From assembly GCA_902492045.1 (NCBI GenBank), contig CABUKB010000001.1, forward strand, positions 62,001 to 126,000: DNA of 64,000 nucleotides. Direction: 5' to 3'. Each line of letters opens with the position of its first letter. The stretch's first letter is position 1. The notes beneath the pieces are model-generated. The model made no database searches. It saw nothing but the letters and a program-made list of their open reading frames with translations, and had not been told where the DNA came from. This DNA is from an uncultured Oscillospiraceae bacterium. Its GTDB lineage: Bacteria > Bacillota > Clostridia > Oscillospirales > Acutalibacteraceae. Positions 43,669 to 52,827 of this stretch are shown in pieces. Made by a program: the position numbers and the translations under genes.

Positions 43669-44358
43669 ATGAACAGCGCGTTTCCACGGATATTGACCTT
43701 ACTGAGAAAAGAGCGCGGCATCAGCCAAAAGGAGGCCGCCGCTTCCCTTCTTGTTTCCCAGGCACTGCTTTCCCATTACGAAAAAGGCATTCGGGAATGC
43801 GGGCTGGACTTTGTCGTCCGGGTGGCGGACTTCTATGGAGTTTCCTGCGATTATCTGCTGGGACGGACAGCCGACAAATCCGGCGCCATGATCGCCGTGG
43901 ATGAAATTCCGGAAAGCGATCCGGCCGCAAAGGACAACCATTTTCGCGGCAGCGTACTGCCTGTCCTCAACAAAAAGCTGATTCTCAATTCGGTCAATGT
44001 CATTTTTGACCTTTTGCAGCGCTGCAACCACAAAGGCCTGACAAACGAAACCTCGGCGTATCTCACCCTGGCGGTGTATGCGGTGTTCCGCCAATTGTAT
44101 ACCGCCAACCCGAAAAATCCCGCCGCCCTGTTTTCGGTTCCGGGATATCTGTTTGAGCCGGCGGTGACGGGGGAAATGGCGCGCATCTCCGCTGTTATCG
44201 GAGAACTGGCCGCCGGGCGGGACGCGGCAAATGAAAAGGGGATGGAGCCGTCGTCAGCTCCCTACCTGGTTCCCGATGACATCACCCGGGACTATCCTCT
44301 CTTCGCTTCTTCTTTGTTCAATCTCCTCCGCAATGCGGAGGCGCGGTTACAGCCCTGA
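43669..44358 (+). CDS. XRE family transcriptional regulator
   Basis: A 229-residue regulator. The N-terminal 65 residues form a Cro/CI-type helix-turn-helix: LLRKERGISQKEAAASLLVS, then ALLSHYEKGIRECGLDFVVRVADFYGVSCDYLLG. The remaining ~160 residues are a helical domain of unknown ligand. GGAGGGG precedes the start. Many Clostridia carry such solitary regulators; the target is not evident, and autoregulation through its long leader is possible. Confidence 0.88.
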   Translation: MNSAFPRILTLLRKERGISQKEAAASLLVSQALLSHYEKGIRECGLDFVVRVADFYGVSCDYLLGRTADKSGAMIAVDEIPESDPAAKDNHFRGSVLPVLNKKLILNSVNVIFDLLQRCNHKGLTNETSAYLTLAVYAVFRQLYTANPKNPAALFSVPGYLFEPAVTGEMARISAVIGELAAGRDAANEKGMEPSSAPYLVPDDITRDYPLFASSLFNLLRNAEARLQP

Positions 44359-44376
44359 ACCCCTTTGTTAAAAAAA

Positions 44377-44425
44377 TGCCGCCCGATGCTGACAGAAGAT
44401 TCTGTGCATTCGGCGGCACTTTTTC
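44377..44425. terminator. Bidirectional terminator
   Basis: An imperfect long hairpin whose outer stem is TGCCGCC/GGCGGCA. It is flanked by seven A on the left and CTTTTTCTT on the right, so it can terminate both convergent genes. Confidence 0.8.
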
Positions 44426-45190
44426 TTAAGAGGAAGATAAATCCGTCGAACCCGAGCGTTCTGGCGAATGCTCGGTGATCTGGGACGCCTCCGGCTGGTC
44501 CGGCTCCCCGCCGCCTTCCGTGTGGTCCCGGCGGGAGCGTGCCGGCCGGGCACGCCGTTCCCGTCTCTTTTCGTACAGATTTTTGAAAGGCCAGTTTTGA
44601 GGCGGATAGAACCCAAAGCTGCACACCACCAGTAAAGTGGCGCACACACACAGCACAATCCCGGGGATGCGGCTTTGCACGAGGAACAACAGGCCTTTCT
44701 CACTGTCGTAGTTGATACACATCAGCACGGTCAGGACCCATACCGCCACCGCGTATACCCGCAGCACGATCCTGTCAAACGAAGATGCATACAGCGCGCT
44801 GCACGCGATCGGCGGCAGCAAAAACAACAGCCCGCTCGTCAGCGAGAGATGGACGGCGCCGTTGATATACAGGATTTGATCCGCATTGGGAATCCCCAGT
44901 TGCACCATCATCATTTTCACGGAGGCAACGAACCCGATCGTGATCAAGACAATAAGCGCCGTGATCACAAAAAACAAGGTGCGCATCAGAATGCGCACGC
45001 CCTGGCTTCTGCCCATAAACATCGCCGGGATTGACAAGACCACGGAAGCCAGCGCCCCCAGAATCCAAACAGCCGGGCGCAAAGCCGCCACCATATACAA
45101 AACAAATGCCAGCACGGGCAGCAGTATGGAAAGAATCCGTAGAGTGATGCGGAAAAACGGATCCCCTTCCACCAAAGCGCGTTTAGACAT
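44426..45190 (-). CDS. Multi-pass membrane protein of unknown function
   Basis: A 254-residue protein with about seven hydrophobic helices between residues 18 and 205, then a highly charged, Arg/Glu/Ser-rich cytoplasmic tail of about 45 residues. The start at 45190 (MSKRALVEGD) follows GGAGG and is placed well behind a TTGTCA-17-TATAAT promoter. I do not recognise a family. The tail looks disordered. Confidence 0.75.
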   Translation of the reverse strand: MSKRALVEGDPFFRITLRILSILLPVLAFVLYMVAALRPAVWILGALASVVLSIPAMFMGRSQGVRILMRTLFFVITALIVLITIGFVASVKMMMVQLGIPNADQILYINGAVHLSLTSGLLFLLPPIACSALYASSFDRIVLRVYAVAVWVLTVLMCINYDSEKGLLFLVQSRIPGIVLCVCATLLVVCSFGFYPPQNWPFKNLYEKRRERRARPARSRRDHTEGGGEPDQPEASQITEHSPERSGSTDLSSS

Positions 45191-45224
45191 ATCCGGGACC
45201 TCCAAACAGACCAGAATAAATGAT

Positions 45225-45253
45225 ATTATACTTCGGATTTGTAAAAATGACAA
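45225..45253 (-). promoter_or_regulatory. Promoter of the membrane protein gene
   Basis: On the minus strand, TTGTCA (45253-45248), 17 bases, TATAAT (45230-45225). Confidence 0.75.
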
Positions 45254-45303
45254 CCTATTCCGCACAAAAACCAAAACTTGACCTGTCGGTTTTCCAATTC
45301 AGA

Positions 45304-45335
45304 AAAGCGCCTCCGGCATCTCCCGGAGGCGCTTT
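45304..45335. terminator. Terminator downstream of the uracil permease gene
   Basis: A perfect 13-bp stem AAAGCGCCTCCGG/CCGGAGGCGCTTT with a short loop, about 25 bp past the permease stop. The stem itself ends in A/T runs. Confidence 0.7.
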
Positions 45336-45359
45336 ATATCGGTACCGGTTCTGTGGGGA

Positions 45360-46742
45360 TTACTCCTCGCGTTCGTCGTCATCCTGAACCGTAGGCGCCA
45401 CCAGGCCCGGGCCTTTGGTTTTTCCGGCCGGCAAAATCAGGTTGAGCAGGATGCCCGCCAGGATGCCGAGTCCGATCCCGCTGACGCTGAACAGGGGACC
45501 GCCGATGGTCGCGCCGCCGATAGCCAGGACCAGCATCACCGCCGCAATGCACAAATTGCGGTTCTTCGTAAAGTCCACGCGGTTTTCCACCAGGGTCCGC
45601 AGCCCGACAGAGGATATCATCCCGTACAGCACGATGCAGGCGCCGCCCAAAACGCAGGAGGGGAGCGCTTCGATCACCCCGATGGCCTTGCCCAGGAACG
45701 AAACGGCTATGGCAATCACGGCGGCAATCCGCAACGACGCAGGGTTATAGTTGCCGGTAGCGGCCAGAACGGCGGTGTTCTCCGAATAGGTGGTGTTGGC
45801 CGGGCCGCCTATACAGCCGGCCGCGACGGTGGCAAGGCCGTCGCCCAGCATGGTGCGGTGAAGCCCGGGGTTTTTCGTAAAGTCCTTGCCCACCACCGAA
45901 CCGTTGGCATATACGTCGCCCACGTGTTCCACACAGGTGACGATTGCAATGGGGGCAATCACCCCGATGGCCTTGAGGTCGAAGACCGGCCACACAAATT
46001 GAGGAATCTCAAACCACGGGCGCGCCAGCCCTTTTCCCGCCGCCTCCAGGCCGGCAAAATCCATCAGCGACGCGGGGGCCAACCCGGTTTTGGTCAGGAT
46101 CAGGGTCAGCACATACCCCGCGGCCAATGCCAAAACAATGGAGGACATTTTCACCATACCCTTGCCATAGCTGGACAGGATGATGGCCAGCAGACAGACG
46201 AAAATCGCGATCCCCCAGCTCCAATAATACGGCGCCGTGAACAATTCCACCCCGTTGCCCTGTATGTTGTTGATGGCGGCGCTGGCCAGATTGAGGCCGA
46301 TAATGGCGATGCCGACACCCCGGACCACCGGCGGAAACAGCCTGTCCATAAACTTGTTGCCGAACAGCTTAATGAAAAGCGCCAGCACCACATAGATCAA
46401 TCCGGCCACAATGACGCCGCCCATGGCTTTGGGAATATTCTGCGCCTTTGTTTCCGGATCGGTTCCGATGACCGCCTGCAGGGCGGCGATGAATGCGAAG
46501 GAACTGCCCAGGAAGGTGGGCATCCGGCCTTTCGTACACAGATGAAAAATCAGGGTGCCGACACCCGCCGCAAACAGTGCCACGCTCACATCCAGGCCGG
46601 TCAGGATCGGGACGAGAATGGTCGCGCAGGACATGGCAAACGCGTGCTGGAGGCCCAACAGCAGCAGCTTCCCTGCGCCGACTTTGGGATACTCTTGACT
46701 GGCGGGGAAAAGCAGCCGGTTGAGCCTTGAAAAAACGTTCAT
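45360..46742 (-). CDS. uraA: Uracil/xanthine permease (UraA, NCS2 family)
   Basis: A 460-residue transporter with 14 predicted helices. LLLGLQHAFAMSCATILVPILTG, VTCVEHVGDVYANGSVVGKDF and GDGLATVAAGCIGGPANTTYSENTAVLAATG are signature blocks of UraA-type nucleobase:cation symporters. The TYSEN motif favours uracil over xanthine. GGAGGAAATGGA precedes the ATG. The promoter TTGACA-17-TAGATT lies 64-92 bp upstream. I see neither a PyrR-type attenuator nor a purine riboswitch in the leader. Confidence 0.94.
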   Translation of the reverse strand: MNVFSRLNRLLFPASQEYPKVGAGKLLLLGLQHAFAMSCATILVPILTGLDVSVALFAAGVGTLIFHLCTKGRMPTFLGSSFAFIAALQAVIGTDPETKAQNIPKAMGGVIVAGLIYVVLALFIKLFGNKFMDRLFPPVVRGVGIAIIGLNLASAAINNIQGNGVELFTAPYYWSWGIAIFVCLLAIILSSYGKGMVKMSSIVLALAAGYVLTLILTKTGLAPASLMDFAGLEAAGKGLARPWFEIPQFVWPVFDLKAIGVIAPIAIVTCVEHVGDVYANGSVVGKDFTKNPGLHRTMLGDGLATVAAGCIGGPANTTYSENTAVLAATGNYNPASLRIAAVIAIAVSFLGKAIGVIEALPSCVLGGACIVLYGMISSVGLRTLVENRVDFTKNRNLCIAAVMLVLAIGGATIGGPLFSVSGIGLGILAGILLNLILPAGKTKGPGLVAPTVQDDDEREE

Positions 46743-46805
46743 TCCATTTCCTCCTCATTTGTCCGCCACGGCAAACAACGCGCAATGCTCGCGGCTCTCG
46801 ATAAA

Positions 46806-46834
46806 AATCTACCGGTTTTTCCATCGTCTGTCAA
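46806..46834 (-). promoter_or_regulatory. Promoter of uraA
   Basis: On the minus strand, TTGACA (46834-46829), 17 bases, TAGATT (46811-46806). Confidence 0.65.
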
Positions 46835-46961
46835 GATTACGACAGCATTTTCCCCCGTAAAAATCTTGGCTTCGCCCTGAGAAAAGATTGTCGAGATTCG
46901 CACTATCTTTTTTCTCGATTTTATGATAGAGTAAAGATGAGTTTTCATTCCGGAGGCCGCT

Positions 46962-47552
46962 ATGACTCACGATGCGTTTTCGGCCGGAGTGGAGCCGGGA
47001 GGGCTCTATTCCAGCAAAGATATCAAAATTCTGATTTGCTATATGCTCGCGGGAACCGGGGAAGCCATGCCCCGGCAAGCCGTGCTGGATGTCATTGCCG
47101 GAGACGGCATGGCGAATTTCTTTGAGGCCAGCGCCGCGATCGACGAACTGATCCGTCTCAAAAACCTGGAAGAAAAGCCGGACGGGTCTCTGACCGTCAC
47201 ACCAACCGGGGCGGAGGCGGCGGCCACCCTGTCCCGCTCAATCCCGTATACGCTGCGGGATCGTTCGGTAAAAGCCGCTCTGCAGTTGCTCTCCCGGATC
47301 CGGAGGGAACGGGAAAACGCGGTGGAAATCGAGAAAAACGGAACCGGCTGCCTGGTTACCTGTCGCATCGGCGATAAAGCCGAGCCGTTGTTGACACTCT
47401 CCCTTACCGTGGCGGACGAATTCCAGGCCCAACTGATCCGGGAGAATTTTCTCGAGCAGCCCGAACTGCTTTATCGCAGTGTGCTGGCTATCCTGACCGG
47501 AAACGCGGGGATGCGGCGCTCCGATACCCAGATCGTCATTGATATTAAATAG
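46962..47552 (+). CDS. DUF4364 family protein
   Basis: A 196-residue protein. FSAGVEPGGLYSSKDIKILICYML and the following NFFEASAAIDELIRLKNLEEK form a winged-helix-like N-terminal half typical of DUF4364, a family common in Clostridia. The C-terminal half is a mixed alpha/beta region. A regulatory role is plausible but not established. GGAGG lies five bases before the ATG. It diverges from uraA. Confidence 0.85.
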   Translation: MTHDAFSAGVEPGGLYSSKDIKILICYMLAGTGEAMPRQAVLDVIAGDGMANFFEASAAIDELIRLKNLEEKPDGSLTVTPTGAEAAATLSRSIPYTLRDRSVKAALQLLSRIRRERENAVEIEKNGTGCLVTCRIGDKAEPLLTLSLTVADEFQAQLIRENFLEQPELLYRSVLAILTGNAGMRRSDTQIVIDIK

Positions 47553-47553
47553 G

Positions 47554-47583
47554 AAAGGAGGAGGGGTTCCCCTCCTCCTTTTT
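47554..47583. terminator. Bidirectional terminator between DUF4364 and gerC genes
   Basis: AAAGGAGGAGGGG, TT, then the complementary CCCCTCCTCCTTT and further T. The stem contains AAGGAGG by chance of composition; no gene starts there. Confidence 0.8.
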
Positions 47584-48754
47584 ATACCACCGCTTGAGAC
47601 GGTTCTCCGGATTCCGCGCCGATCTTGGTAATACGCACTTGCGCCTCGACATCGAAAACACAGTCCCGCAGCCGTTCGGTCCAATTCTCCTCCTGGCCGC
47701 GGATCAGCTCCGGACAGTGCTTCTGTGTCAGCCGCCCCAGCCCGGCGGCGTCGCACCCATACCCGGCTGAAACCGCCAGCGCACGCTCCGTCTGTTCGCG
47801 GATGACGGCCGCCAGTTGCTCCCCGGCCGCCTGGATTTCATCGGCTGCCAAATGGTCCGGCATGTATTCTTCCAGTATCTCCGCTTCGCAGTTAATCCGA
47901 AAACGATACCGTACGGTGTTTCCCTGCGGCTGCACGTCCACCTTGGTGGAAGTATCCCGGATGGATAAGGTGATCTTCTCCCCTTCGGGCCGCCCGGAGG
48001 CGGGCAGCACATACACCCCCTGGCGAAAATCCCCACGGGCATACAGCAGTCCGCGGGTTTCGTTTTCATCGAGTTCTCCCGCAAACTCCCCCGACCGGAA
48101 AAGGGCGGTACCGTCAAAACGGATGCCCATTTCCTCTTCCTTCTCCCCTTCGACCACAACGATGGGGATCGCGGCATCGTACATGCCACTGAAAGCCCGT
48201 TCGACATCCAGCAGGCGGGACTGTACCGCATAGCCCCACTCGTATCCTTCCTCCAATAAACGCGCGACATATTCGGCTGGAATGGCGGTACTCTCCGACG
48301 GAACTTGCAGCAGTTTTCCCGCCTCCCCACGGCAGACCACCAGGTTCACCAGAGGACGGCCCTCATGGTTGCGGATGAAATAATCCATCAGCGTCTCAAG
48401 GGAGTTTTGTTCGATCTGCGCCATTCCCAGAGCGATCAACCGATTGTGCTGGACGTAAGCGTTGCGCCCCGAGTCCGCGACAAAAGCTTTCAACGCCCCG
48501 GCAATTGATTCCCCTTCGGTTTCATACACCGAGGTGACGTTTCCCTCCTGCTCAGTCAGGCTGCCGGATGTTTTGAGCACCTCGATTGCCTGGATCGAGA
48601 TGCCGCAGAGCCCCTCCTTGTCGTCAATTCCTATGGCGGTAACGACAACCCGGCTGTTGATCTGGGACTTTTCCTGACAACTGGGGAACAGAGCGACCGC
48701 CACGACCAGAACAAGCAGCAGGCCGATGGACCCGACCCGGGAATTCCTGTTCAT
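47582..48754 (-). CDS. gerC: Ger(x)C family spore germination lipoprotein
   Basis: A 390-residue GerAC-type protein. The signal peptide has a lipobox-like VALFPSC (Cys near residue 26), followed by the long GerAC ectodomain with TAIGIDDKEG, RPLVNLVVCRGEA and a C-terminal ALAVSAGYGCDAAGLGRL block. It is the lipoprotein subunit of a germinant receptor in the inner spore membrane. The ATG overlaps the gerB stop (ATGA), with GAGGAGG ahead. It is the third gene of the operon. Confidence 0.93.
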   Translation of the reverse strand: MNRNSRVGSIGLLLVLVVAVALFPSCQEKSQINSRVVVTAIGIDDKEGLCGISIQAIEVLKTSGSLTEQEGNVTSVYETEGESIAGALKAFVADSGRNAYVQHNRLIALGMAQIEQNSLETLMDYFIRNHEGRPLVNLVVCRGEAGKLLQVPSESTAIPAEYVARLLEEGYEWGYAVQSRLLDVERAFSGMYDAAIPIVVVEGEKEEEMGIRFDGTALFRSGEFAGELDENETRGLLYARGDFRQGVYVLPASGRPEGEKITLSIRDTSTKVDVQPQGNTVRYRFRINCEAEILEEYMPDHLAADEIQAAGEQLAAVIREQTERALAVSAGYGCDAAGLGRLTQKHCPELIRGQEENWTERLRDCVFDVEAQVRITKIGAESGEPSQAVV

Positions 48755-49863
48755 ACTGTCGCCTCCTCTGTTCGGGCCGTCCGGATGGTCCGCCTCCGCC
48801 GCCCCGCCACAAGCAGGACCAAAGGCAGGAGCAGAGCAAAAACTCCCAGCAAAACAGCAGAGATCAGCCAAATCAGCCACCGCTCCTGCTGCAAGATCAG
48901 TCCGCCCAGAAGGAGACCGACGGCCGTCACCGCCGCCCCGCCGGCCACCGCTGCGGGAAGCCGGGCCTTGTCTCCCAGCATCCGCCCGATACAGTGCAAA
49001 TACAAGACGCTGATGAACGCTGTTTTCATCAGCAACGCCCCCAGCCAGACCACGGTGGCCACAATATCCAAACGCTGGAGGCCGCTCACTTGAGCGGCCG
49101 TGACGGCGGTGTAATAGGGAAACAGTACCATGCCGCTGAAATCGCCCAACACCCCTACCGATGTCGCCTGAATCAGAGAGGACAGGATCACGACACCTCC
49201 CGCAAACATAACGCCGGCCTTGGCCGCGCCGTTTTTCCCCGCCACATACGGCAGTGCCAGTCCGAGCAGCGCGATTTCCAAAGTGCGGGGCAGTTCCTCG
49301 AGCGCCCCGTAAAGCACCGGACTCATCCCCTCATATAAAAACGGGGGAAAATGGATCCACTCCATTTCGGGAAACAGCGCCAGCGCGATGCCGATAATCG
49401 CGGCGACCACGGCGAAAAACACAATCGAGGCCGCCCGGCCGACCGCCTGTATCCCGTAAAAAGCCGCGCCGAATGCCACCGCCACAAGCGATGCGCAGAG
49501 CACAATCCGGGATAGACCCGGTGACAGCACCGTGGAAATGAATTGGTGAAAACGCAGCAGGTCAATGGCTTGGATGAGCAGACAAAGCAGCGCGTAACCC
49601 GATGCCACGGCTGTTCCTCCGCCTTTGCCCCACAGAACATACGCAAAATCCAGGGTGCTCGCTCCCCCCGACCGTTTGCCGAACCACAGCACCGGGCATA
49701 TACACAGACAAATGAGAATGCCGTGAAGCAGGGCGGACAGGAAAAAGTCGGAACCGTTTGAAACCTGGTGAACGGTGGGGGCAAAGGACATGGACACCGC
49801 CAGGCGTCCCGTGAGCAGCAGCGCCGCGAGCTGGCCTGGGCTGATCTGCGAAACCTTGGTCAC
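48751..49863 (-). CDS. gerB: GerB family spore germination permease
   Basis: A 370-residue GerAB-type protein with about ten membrane helices, related to the APC amino-acid transporter superfamily. It opens with the family motif VSQISPGQLAALLLTGRLAVS and contains LLIQAIDLLRFHQF and EELPRTLEIALLGLALPYV. It is thought to carry the germinant-binding site. The GTG start overlaps the gerA stop (GTGA), with GGAGGAAGACGT ahead. The ligand is probably a small metabolite; specificity cannot be read. Confidence 0.92.
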   Translation of the reverse strand: MTKVSQISPGQLAALLLTGRLAVSMSFAPTVHQVSNGSDFFLSALLHGILICLCICPVLWFGKRSGGASTLDFAYVLWGKGGGTAVASGYALLCLLIQAIDLLRFHQFISTVLSPGLSRIVLCASLVAVAFGAAFYGIQAVGRAASIVFFAVVAAIIGIALALFPEMEWIHFPPFLYEGMSPVLYGALEELPRTLEIALLGLALPYVAGKNGAAKAGVMFAGGVVILSSLIQATSVGVLGDFSGMVLFPYYTAVTAAQVSGLQRLDIVATVVWLGALLMKTAFISVLYLHCIGRMLGDKARLPAAVAGGAAVTAVGLLLGGLILQQERWLIWLISAVLLGVFALLLPLVLLVAGRRRRTIRTARTEEATV

Positions 49864-51368
49864 ACGTCTTCCTCCTCTTTTCCATCCTGAATTTTGGAAC
49901 CCCGGACATTTTGAACCACGAACCGTTTTTTCGCCAGCTTCCGCCAGTCGGACCGGATAAACACGTCCCGCATCGCCCGGAAGCTGAACGGCGCAATGGG
50001 CGCCATGAAAGGGATGCTCTGCACATTGAGCGCGCAGATACTGCACAGCAGCACAACCGCGCCCAGCATCACCCCGTAAAGCCCGAGGGCTCCGCCCAAC
50101 ACAATAAAAACAAACCGCAGAATCGCGATTGCGCCGTACAGAGAGGGCAGGACAAAAGAACTCATGGCCGTCAAAGCCACAATAATGACCATGGGCGCAC
50201 CGATAATCCCCGCTCTCACCGCGCTTTCCCCGATGACAATCGCCCCCACGATGCTGACCGCGTGCCCCACCGCCTTGGGGAATCGCAAACCGGCCTCCCG
50301 CATGATTTCAAACAGAAAATGGATCAAAAGGGCCTCCACGGTCAGTGGGAATGGGGTGGCGTGTTCCGAATTGAGGAAGGTCATCAGCAGCACCGGCGGA
50401 AACATTTCCGGATGGTGGGTGCCGACGGCGACGTACAATCCCGGCAGAAACAGACTGATGAAAAAAGAGACGTATTTGATGATGCGGATGAAACTCGCAT
50501 AAACCGGATGCTGGGTATAATCGTCCATCGACTGGAAGTGTTCCACAAACAGGGTGGGAACCACCAGGACAAAGGGCGTACCGTCCACCATCACCCCAAT
50601 CCGTCCTTCCAACACCTTGCCGCACAGGGTATCGGGCCGTTCCGTCGCTTCCACGCTCGTAAAAAGCGACCGCCGCCTGTTCTCCAAGAACGGCTGGATG
50701 TAACCCGACTCCAGCACGGCCTCGAGCGGGCAGTCTTGAATACGCGCGCGAATATCATCGAGCAGCTTCCAGGACACCCGGTCCTGCATGTAACATAGGC
50801 AGACGGCCGTCTGGGTAGTCTTTCCGACCGTGAGCATCTCGAAGGTTAAAGACGGGGATTTCAGCCGGCGGCGAACCATCGATATGTTCACCCGGATCGC
50901 TTCGGTGAACCCCTCCCTGGAGCCGCGCACCGTCACCTCGGTGGACGGCTCGCCGATGCCGCGAATCATGAAGCCCTGCAGTCCGCCTAAAACGGCGTAG
51001 GGCACGCCTTCCACCAGCACCGCCGCGAATCCCGAGGTAATCAGGTTGGTCAGCTCCTCGAAGGTGGTCACTTGCAGCATATCCACGAATCCGAGGACCT
51101 CATCCCGAATGCGGGCGATCAGCGCCTGTGCCGAGGCGGCTTCTCCCGTCATCCGCGCCATGGGCAAAATCACGGCGTCCGCCATCATATGACGGTCCAC
51201 CATCCCTTCGACCGAAACCAGGGCGATCTCCCTTGAACAGACGGTCATCCTCCGGATGGTCAGATCCGCGCTGCCCCCGAACATCGCGCGCAGTTCCACC
51301 AGATTGTCCATCAAGCTGTCTGTCAGGGGGGTGGACGCTGGCTGGGTTTTCTCCTCTCGCTTTTTCAT
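49860..51368 (-). CDS. gerA: GerA family spore germination protein
   Basis: A 502-residue GerAA-type subunit: a soluble N-terminal domain of about 250 residues (MDNLVELRAMFGGSADL and RDEVLGFVDMLQ), then the membrane half starting near EGRIGVMVDGTPFVLVVPTLFVEHFQSMDDY, with about five helices. MREAGLRFPKAVGHAVSIVG is a family signature. It forms the oligomeric core of the receptor. It is first in the gerA-gerB-gerC operon. The ribosome site is weak and far from the ATG (GGAAGG, about 13 bases). I found no clear sigma-G promoter on this strand. Confidence 0.94.
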   Translation of the reverse strand: MKKREEKTQPASTPLTDSLMDNLVELRAMFGGSADLTIRRMTVCSREIALVSVEGMVDRHMMADAVILPMARMTGEAASAQALIARIRDEVLGFVDMLQVTTFEELTNLITSGFAAVLVEGVPYAVLGGLQGFMIRGIGEPSTEVTVRGSREGFTEAIRVNISMVRRRLKSPSLTFEMLTVGKTTQTAVCLCYMQDRVSWKLLDDIRARIQDCPLEAVLESGYIQPFLENRRRSLFTSVEATERPDTLCGKVLEGRIGVMVDGTPFVLVVPTLFVEHFQSMDDYTQHPVYASFIRIIKYVSFFISLFLPGLYVAVGTHHPEMFPPVLLMTFLNSEHATPFPLTVEALLIHFLFEIMREAGLRFPKAVGHAVSIVGAIVIGESAVRAGIIGAPMVIIVALTAMSSFVLPSLYGAIAILRFVFIVLGGALGLYGVMLGAVVLLCSICALNVQSIPFMAPIAPFSFRAMRDVFIRSDWRKLAKKRFVVQNVRGSKIQDGKEEEDV

Positions 51369-51458
51369 GTCGTGACCAAGACCTTCCTTTCCCCAGGGAT
51401 GCGACGCTTGTCCTTTCCAGTTTATCCCGTTGGGCGAGGAATATCCCTACGGGAACAT

Positions 51459-51487
51459 GCATAACCGTGGCCGATCCGCCCATACTA
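51459..51487 (+). promoter_or_regulatory. Sigma-G-type forespore promoter
   Basis: GCATA (51459-51463), 17 bases, CATACTA (51481-51487), close to the Bacillus sigma-G consensus (GNATR and CATNNTA). No sigma-A boxes lie in the same position. The DUF421 start is about 60 bases downstream. Confidence 0.6.
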
Positions 51488-51545
51488 GGATCGGCAAGCC
51501 GCATCTCAATTCTCGATCCCCGGAATGGAAAGGAAGGACTGTTCT

Positions 51546-52244
51546 ATGGCGATCTCGGCTATCCGCACCGTGATAATCTACATATTTATTATCGCGGCCA
51601 TGCGGATCATGGGAAAACGGCAGCTCGGCGAACTGCAGCCGGTCGAACTGGTGGTCACGCTGCTCATCTCGGATCTGGCGGCTGTCCCCATGCAGGAAAG
51701 CGGCATGCCGTTGTTAAACGGCCTGGTCCCTATCGTCATCCTTGTCTCTCTGGAATTGCTGCTGTCGGGCCTGATGCTCAAATCCCCCGGCTTTTCCAAA
51801 CTCATCAGCGGCAATCCCATCGTCATCATACGGGACGGCAAACTGGATCAAAAGATGCTCAAACGGCTGCGCCTGACGGTGGAAGATCTGATGGAGGCAT
51901 TGCGGCAGCAGAACGCCTTTGATATCCGGGAGATCGAATACGCCATCGCGGAGACCAACGGCAAAATCAGCCTCTTCATGAAACCGGCCTTCCGGCCGGC
52001 GACCACGGGCGATGTCAAGGCGGCGCCCAAAGACACGGGCGTCCCCATCGTGGTTGTCAGCGACGGGAAAACGGTGGATTGGGGATTGAAAATGAGCGGG
52101 CTGGACGAGGACTGGGTGCGTTCCACCCTGCAAAAGGAGTCGTGCCCCCTGGACGATGTTTTCCTGATGACGGCGGACAAAAGCCGGCAGTATTTCATTC
52201 TCCGCCATCAACAGCTTGACAGAAAAAAAGGAGCGGCCTCATGA
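51546..52244 (+). CDS. DUF421 family membrane protein
   Basis: A 232-residue protein with three N-terminal membrane helices (residues ~5-85), then a soluble domain with GNPIVIIRDGKLDQKMLKRLRLT and ALRQQNAFDIREIEYAIAETNGKISLFMK, the DUF421/YetF-type signature. Homologues are found in spore-associated operons. ATG 51546 is chosen; the ATG at 51525 would place the purine-rich ribosome site inside the gene. The promoter is sigma-G-like, suggesting forespore expression alongside the divergent ger operon. Confidence 0.88.
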   Translation: MAISAIRTVIIYIFIIAAMRIMGKRQLGELQPVELVVTLLISDLAAVPMQESGMPLLNGLVPIVILVSLELLLSGLMLKSPGFSKLISGNPIVIIRDGKLDQKMLKRLRLTVEDLMEALRQQNAFDIREIEYAIAETNGKISLFMKPAFRPATTGDVKAAPKDTGVPIVVVSDGKTVDWGLKMSGLDEDWVRSTLQKESCPLDDVFLMTADKSRQYFILRHQQLDRKKGAAS

Positions 52245-52621
52245 AACGCGTCATCTTGGCTTTTGCGCTGCTGGCTGTCGTGGCAGCGGGGTGTGTATTC
52301 TCAATCGTGACGGAAACGAAAACCACCGACCGGCTCGTCGGGATGACCGAGGAGATCGAACGGGCTTTCGATGACGAAGATTTCAGCCGGGCGCTGGAAC
52401 TGACCGAGGAGTTCACGCAGGAATTCACCAAACGGACCCGGCACTTCGCCTTTTTCATGCGGCATTCGGACATCACCAAAATCGAAGAAAACGTCATCAT
52501 GCTTCCCATTCTGCTGGAGGCGGGGGACCATGAGCATTTTCCGGCCGAACTGGCCCGCTGCCGCAACCAGATCGAAAAGCTGGGAGACCTGGAACTCCCC
52601 ACCTTCGATAATATTTTATAA
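52241..52621 (+). CDS. DUF4363 family small exported protein
   Basis: A 126-residue protein with an N-terminal hydrophobic segment whose C-terminal end is VVAAGC, so it may be a lipoprotein, followed by an acidic helical domain (TEEIERAFDDEDFSRALELT). It resembles DUF4363, whose members sit next to DUF421 genes in spore formers. Its ATG overlaps the DUF421 stop (ATGA), with AAGGAGCGG ahead. It probably works with the DUF421 protein in the spore membrane; the mechanism is unknown. Confidence 0.8.
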   Translation: MKRVILAFALLAVVAAGCVFSIVTETKTTDRLVGMTEEIERAFDDEDFSRALELTEEFTQEFTKRTRHFAFFMRHSDITKIEENVIMLPILLEAGDHEHFPAELARCRNQIEKLGDLELPTFDNIL

Positions 52622-52669
52622 GATTTGTGGATTGTCATGGCCCGGTCCCTCTCCCATAGTGAATCAAAT

Positions 52670-52721
52670 GCCTGTTGCACCATGCCGCCGTACTGGGCGG
52701 AATGGTGCAACAGGCGTTTTT
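52670..52721 (+). terminator. Terminator of the DUF421-DUF4363 operon
   Basis: A long stem GCCTGTTGCACCAT/ATGGTGCAACAGGC extended by CCGCC/GGCGG, followed by GTTTTT. Confidence 0.9.
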
Positions 52722-52797
52722 CATTCACGATTTTCATCTTTATTTGTCGGGTTTTGTTCATATTTACAAAATCCTCCAACTTTTTATGCGGTATTCG

Positions 52798-52827
52798 TTG
52801 ACTTTTTTGTCTTCCCAATGATATTAT
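52798..52827 (+). promoter_or_regulatory. Promoter of the large secreted protein gene
   Basis: TTGACT (52798-52803), 18 bases, TATTAT (52822-52827). Confidence 0.55.

Noticed and set aside
46743..46961. Purine riboswitch or PyrR attenuator in the uraA leader
   Set aside because: No purine aptamer core or PyrR-type anti-antiterminator was seen; only a simple promoter is supported.
47554..47583. AAGGAGG in the palindrome considered as a ribosome site
   Set aside because: It is part of a perfect terminator stem and no start codon follows at usable distance.
52195..52818. A 207-codon minus-strand frame after the DUF4363 gene
   Set aside because: It runs across the DUF4363 gene and its terminator; serine-rich reverse-frame composition and no ribosome site.
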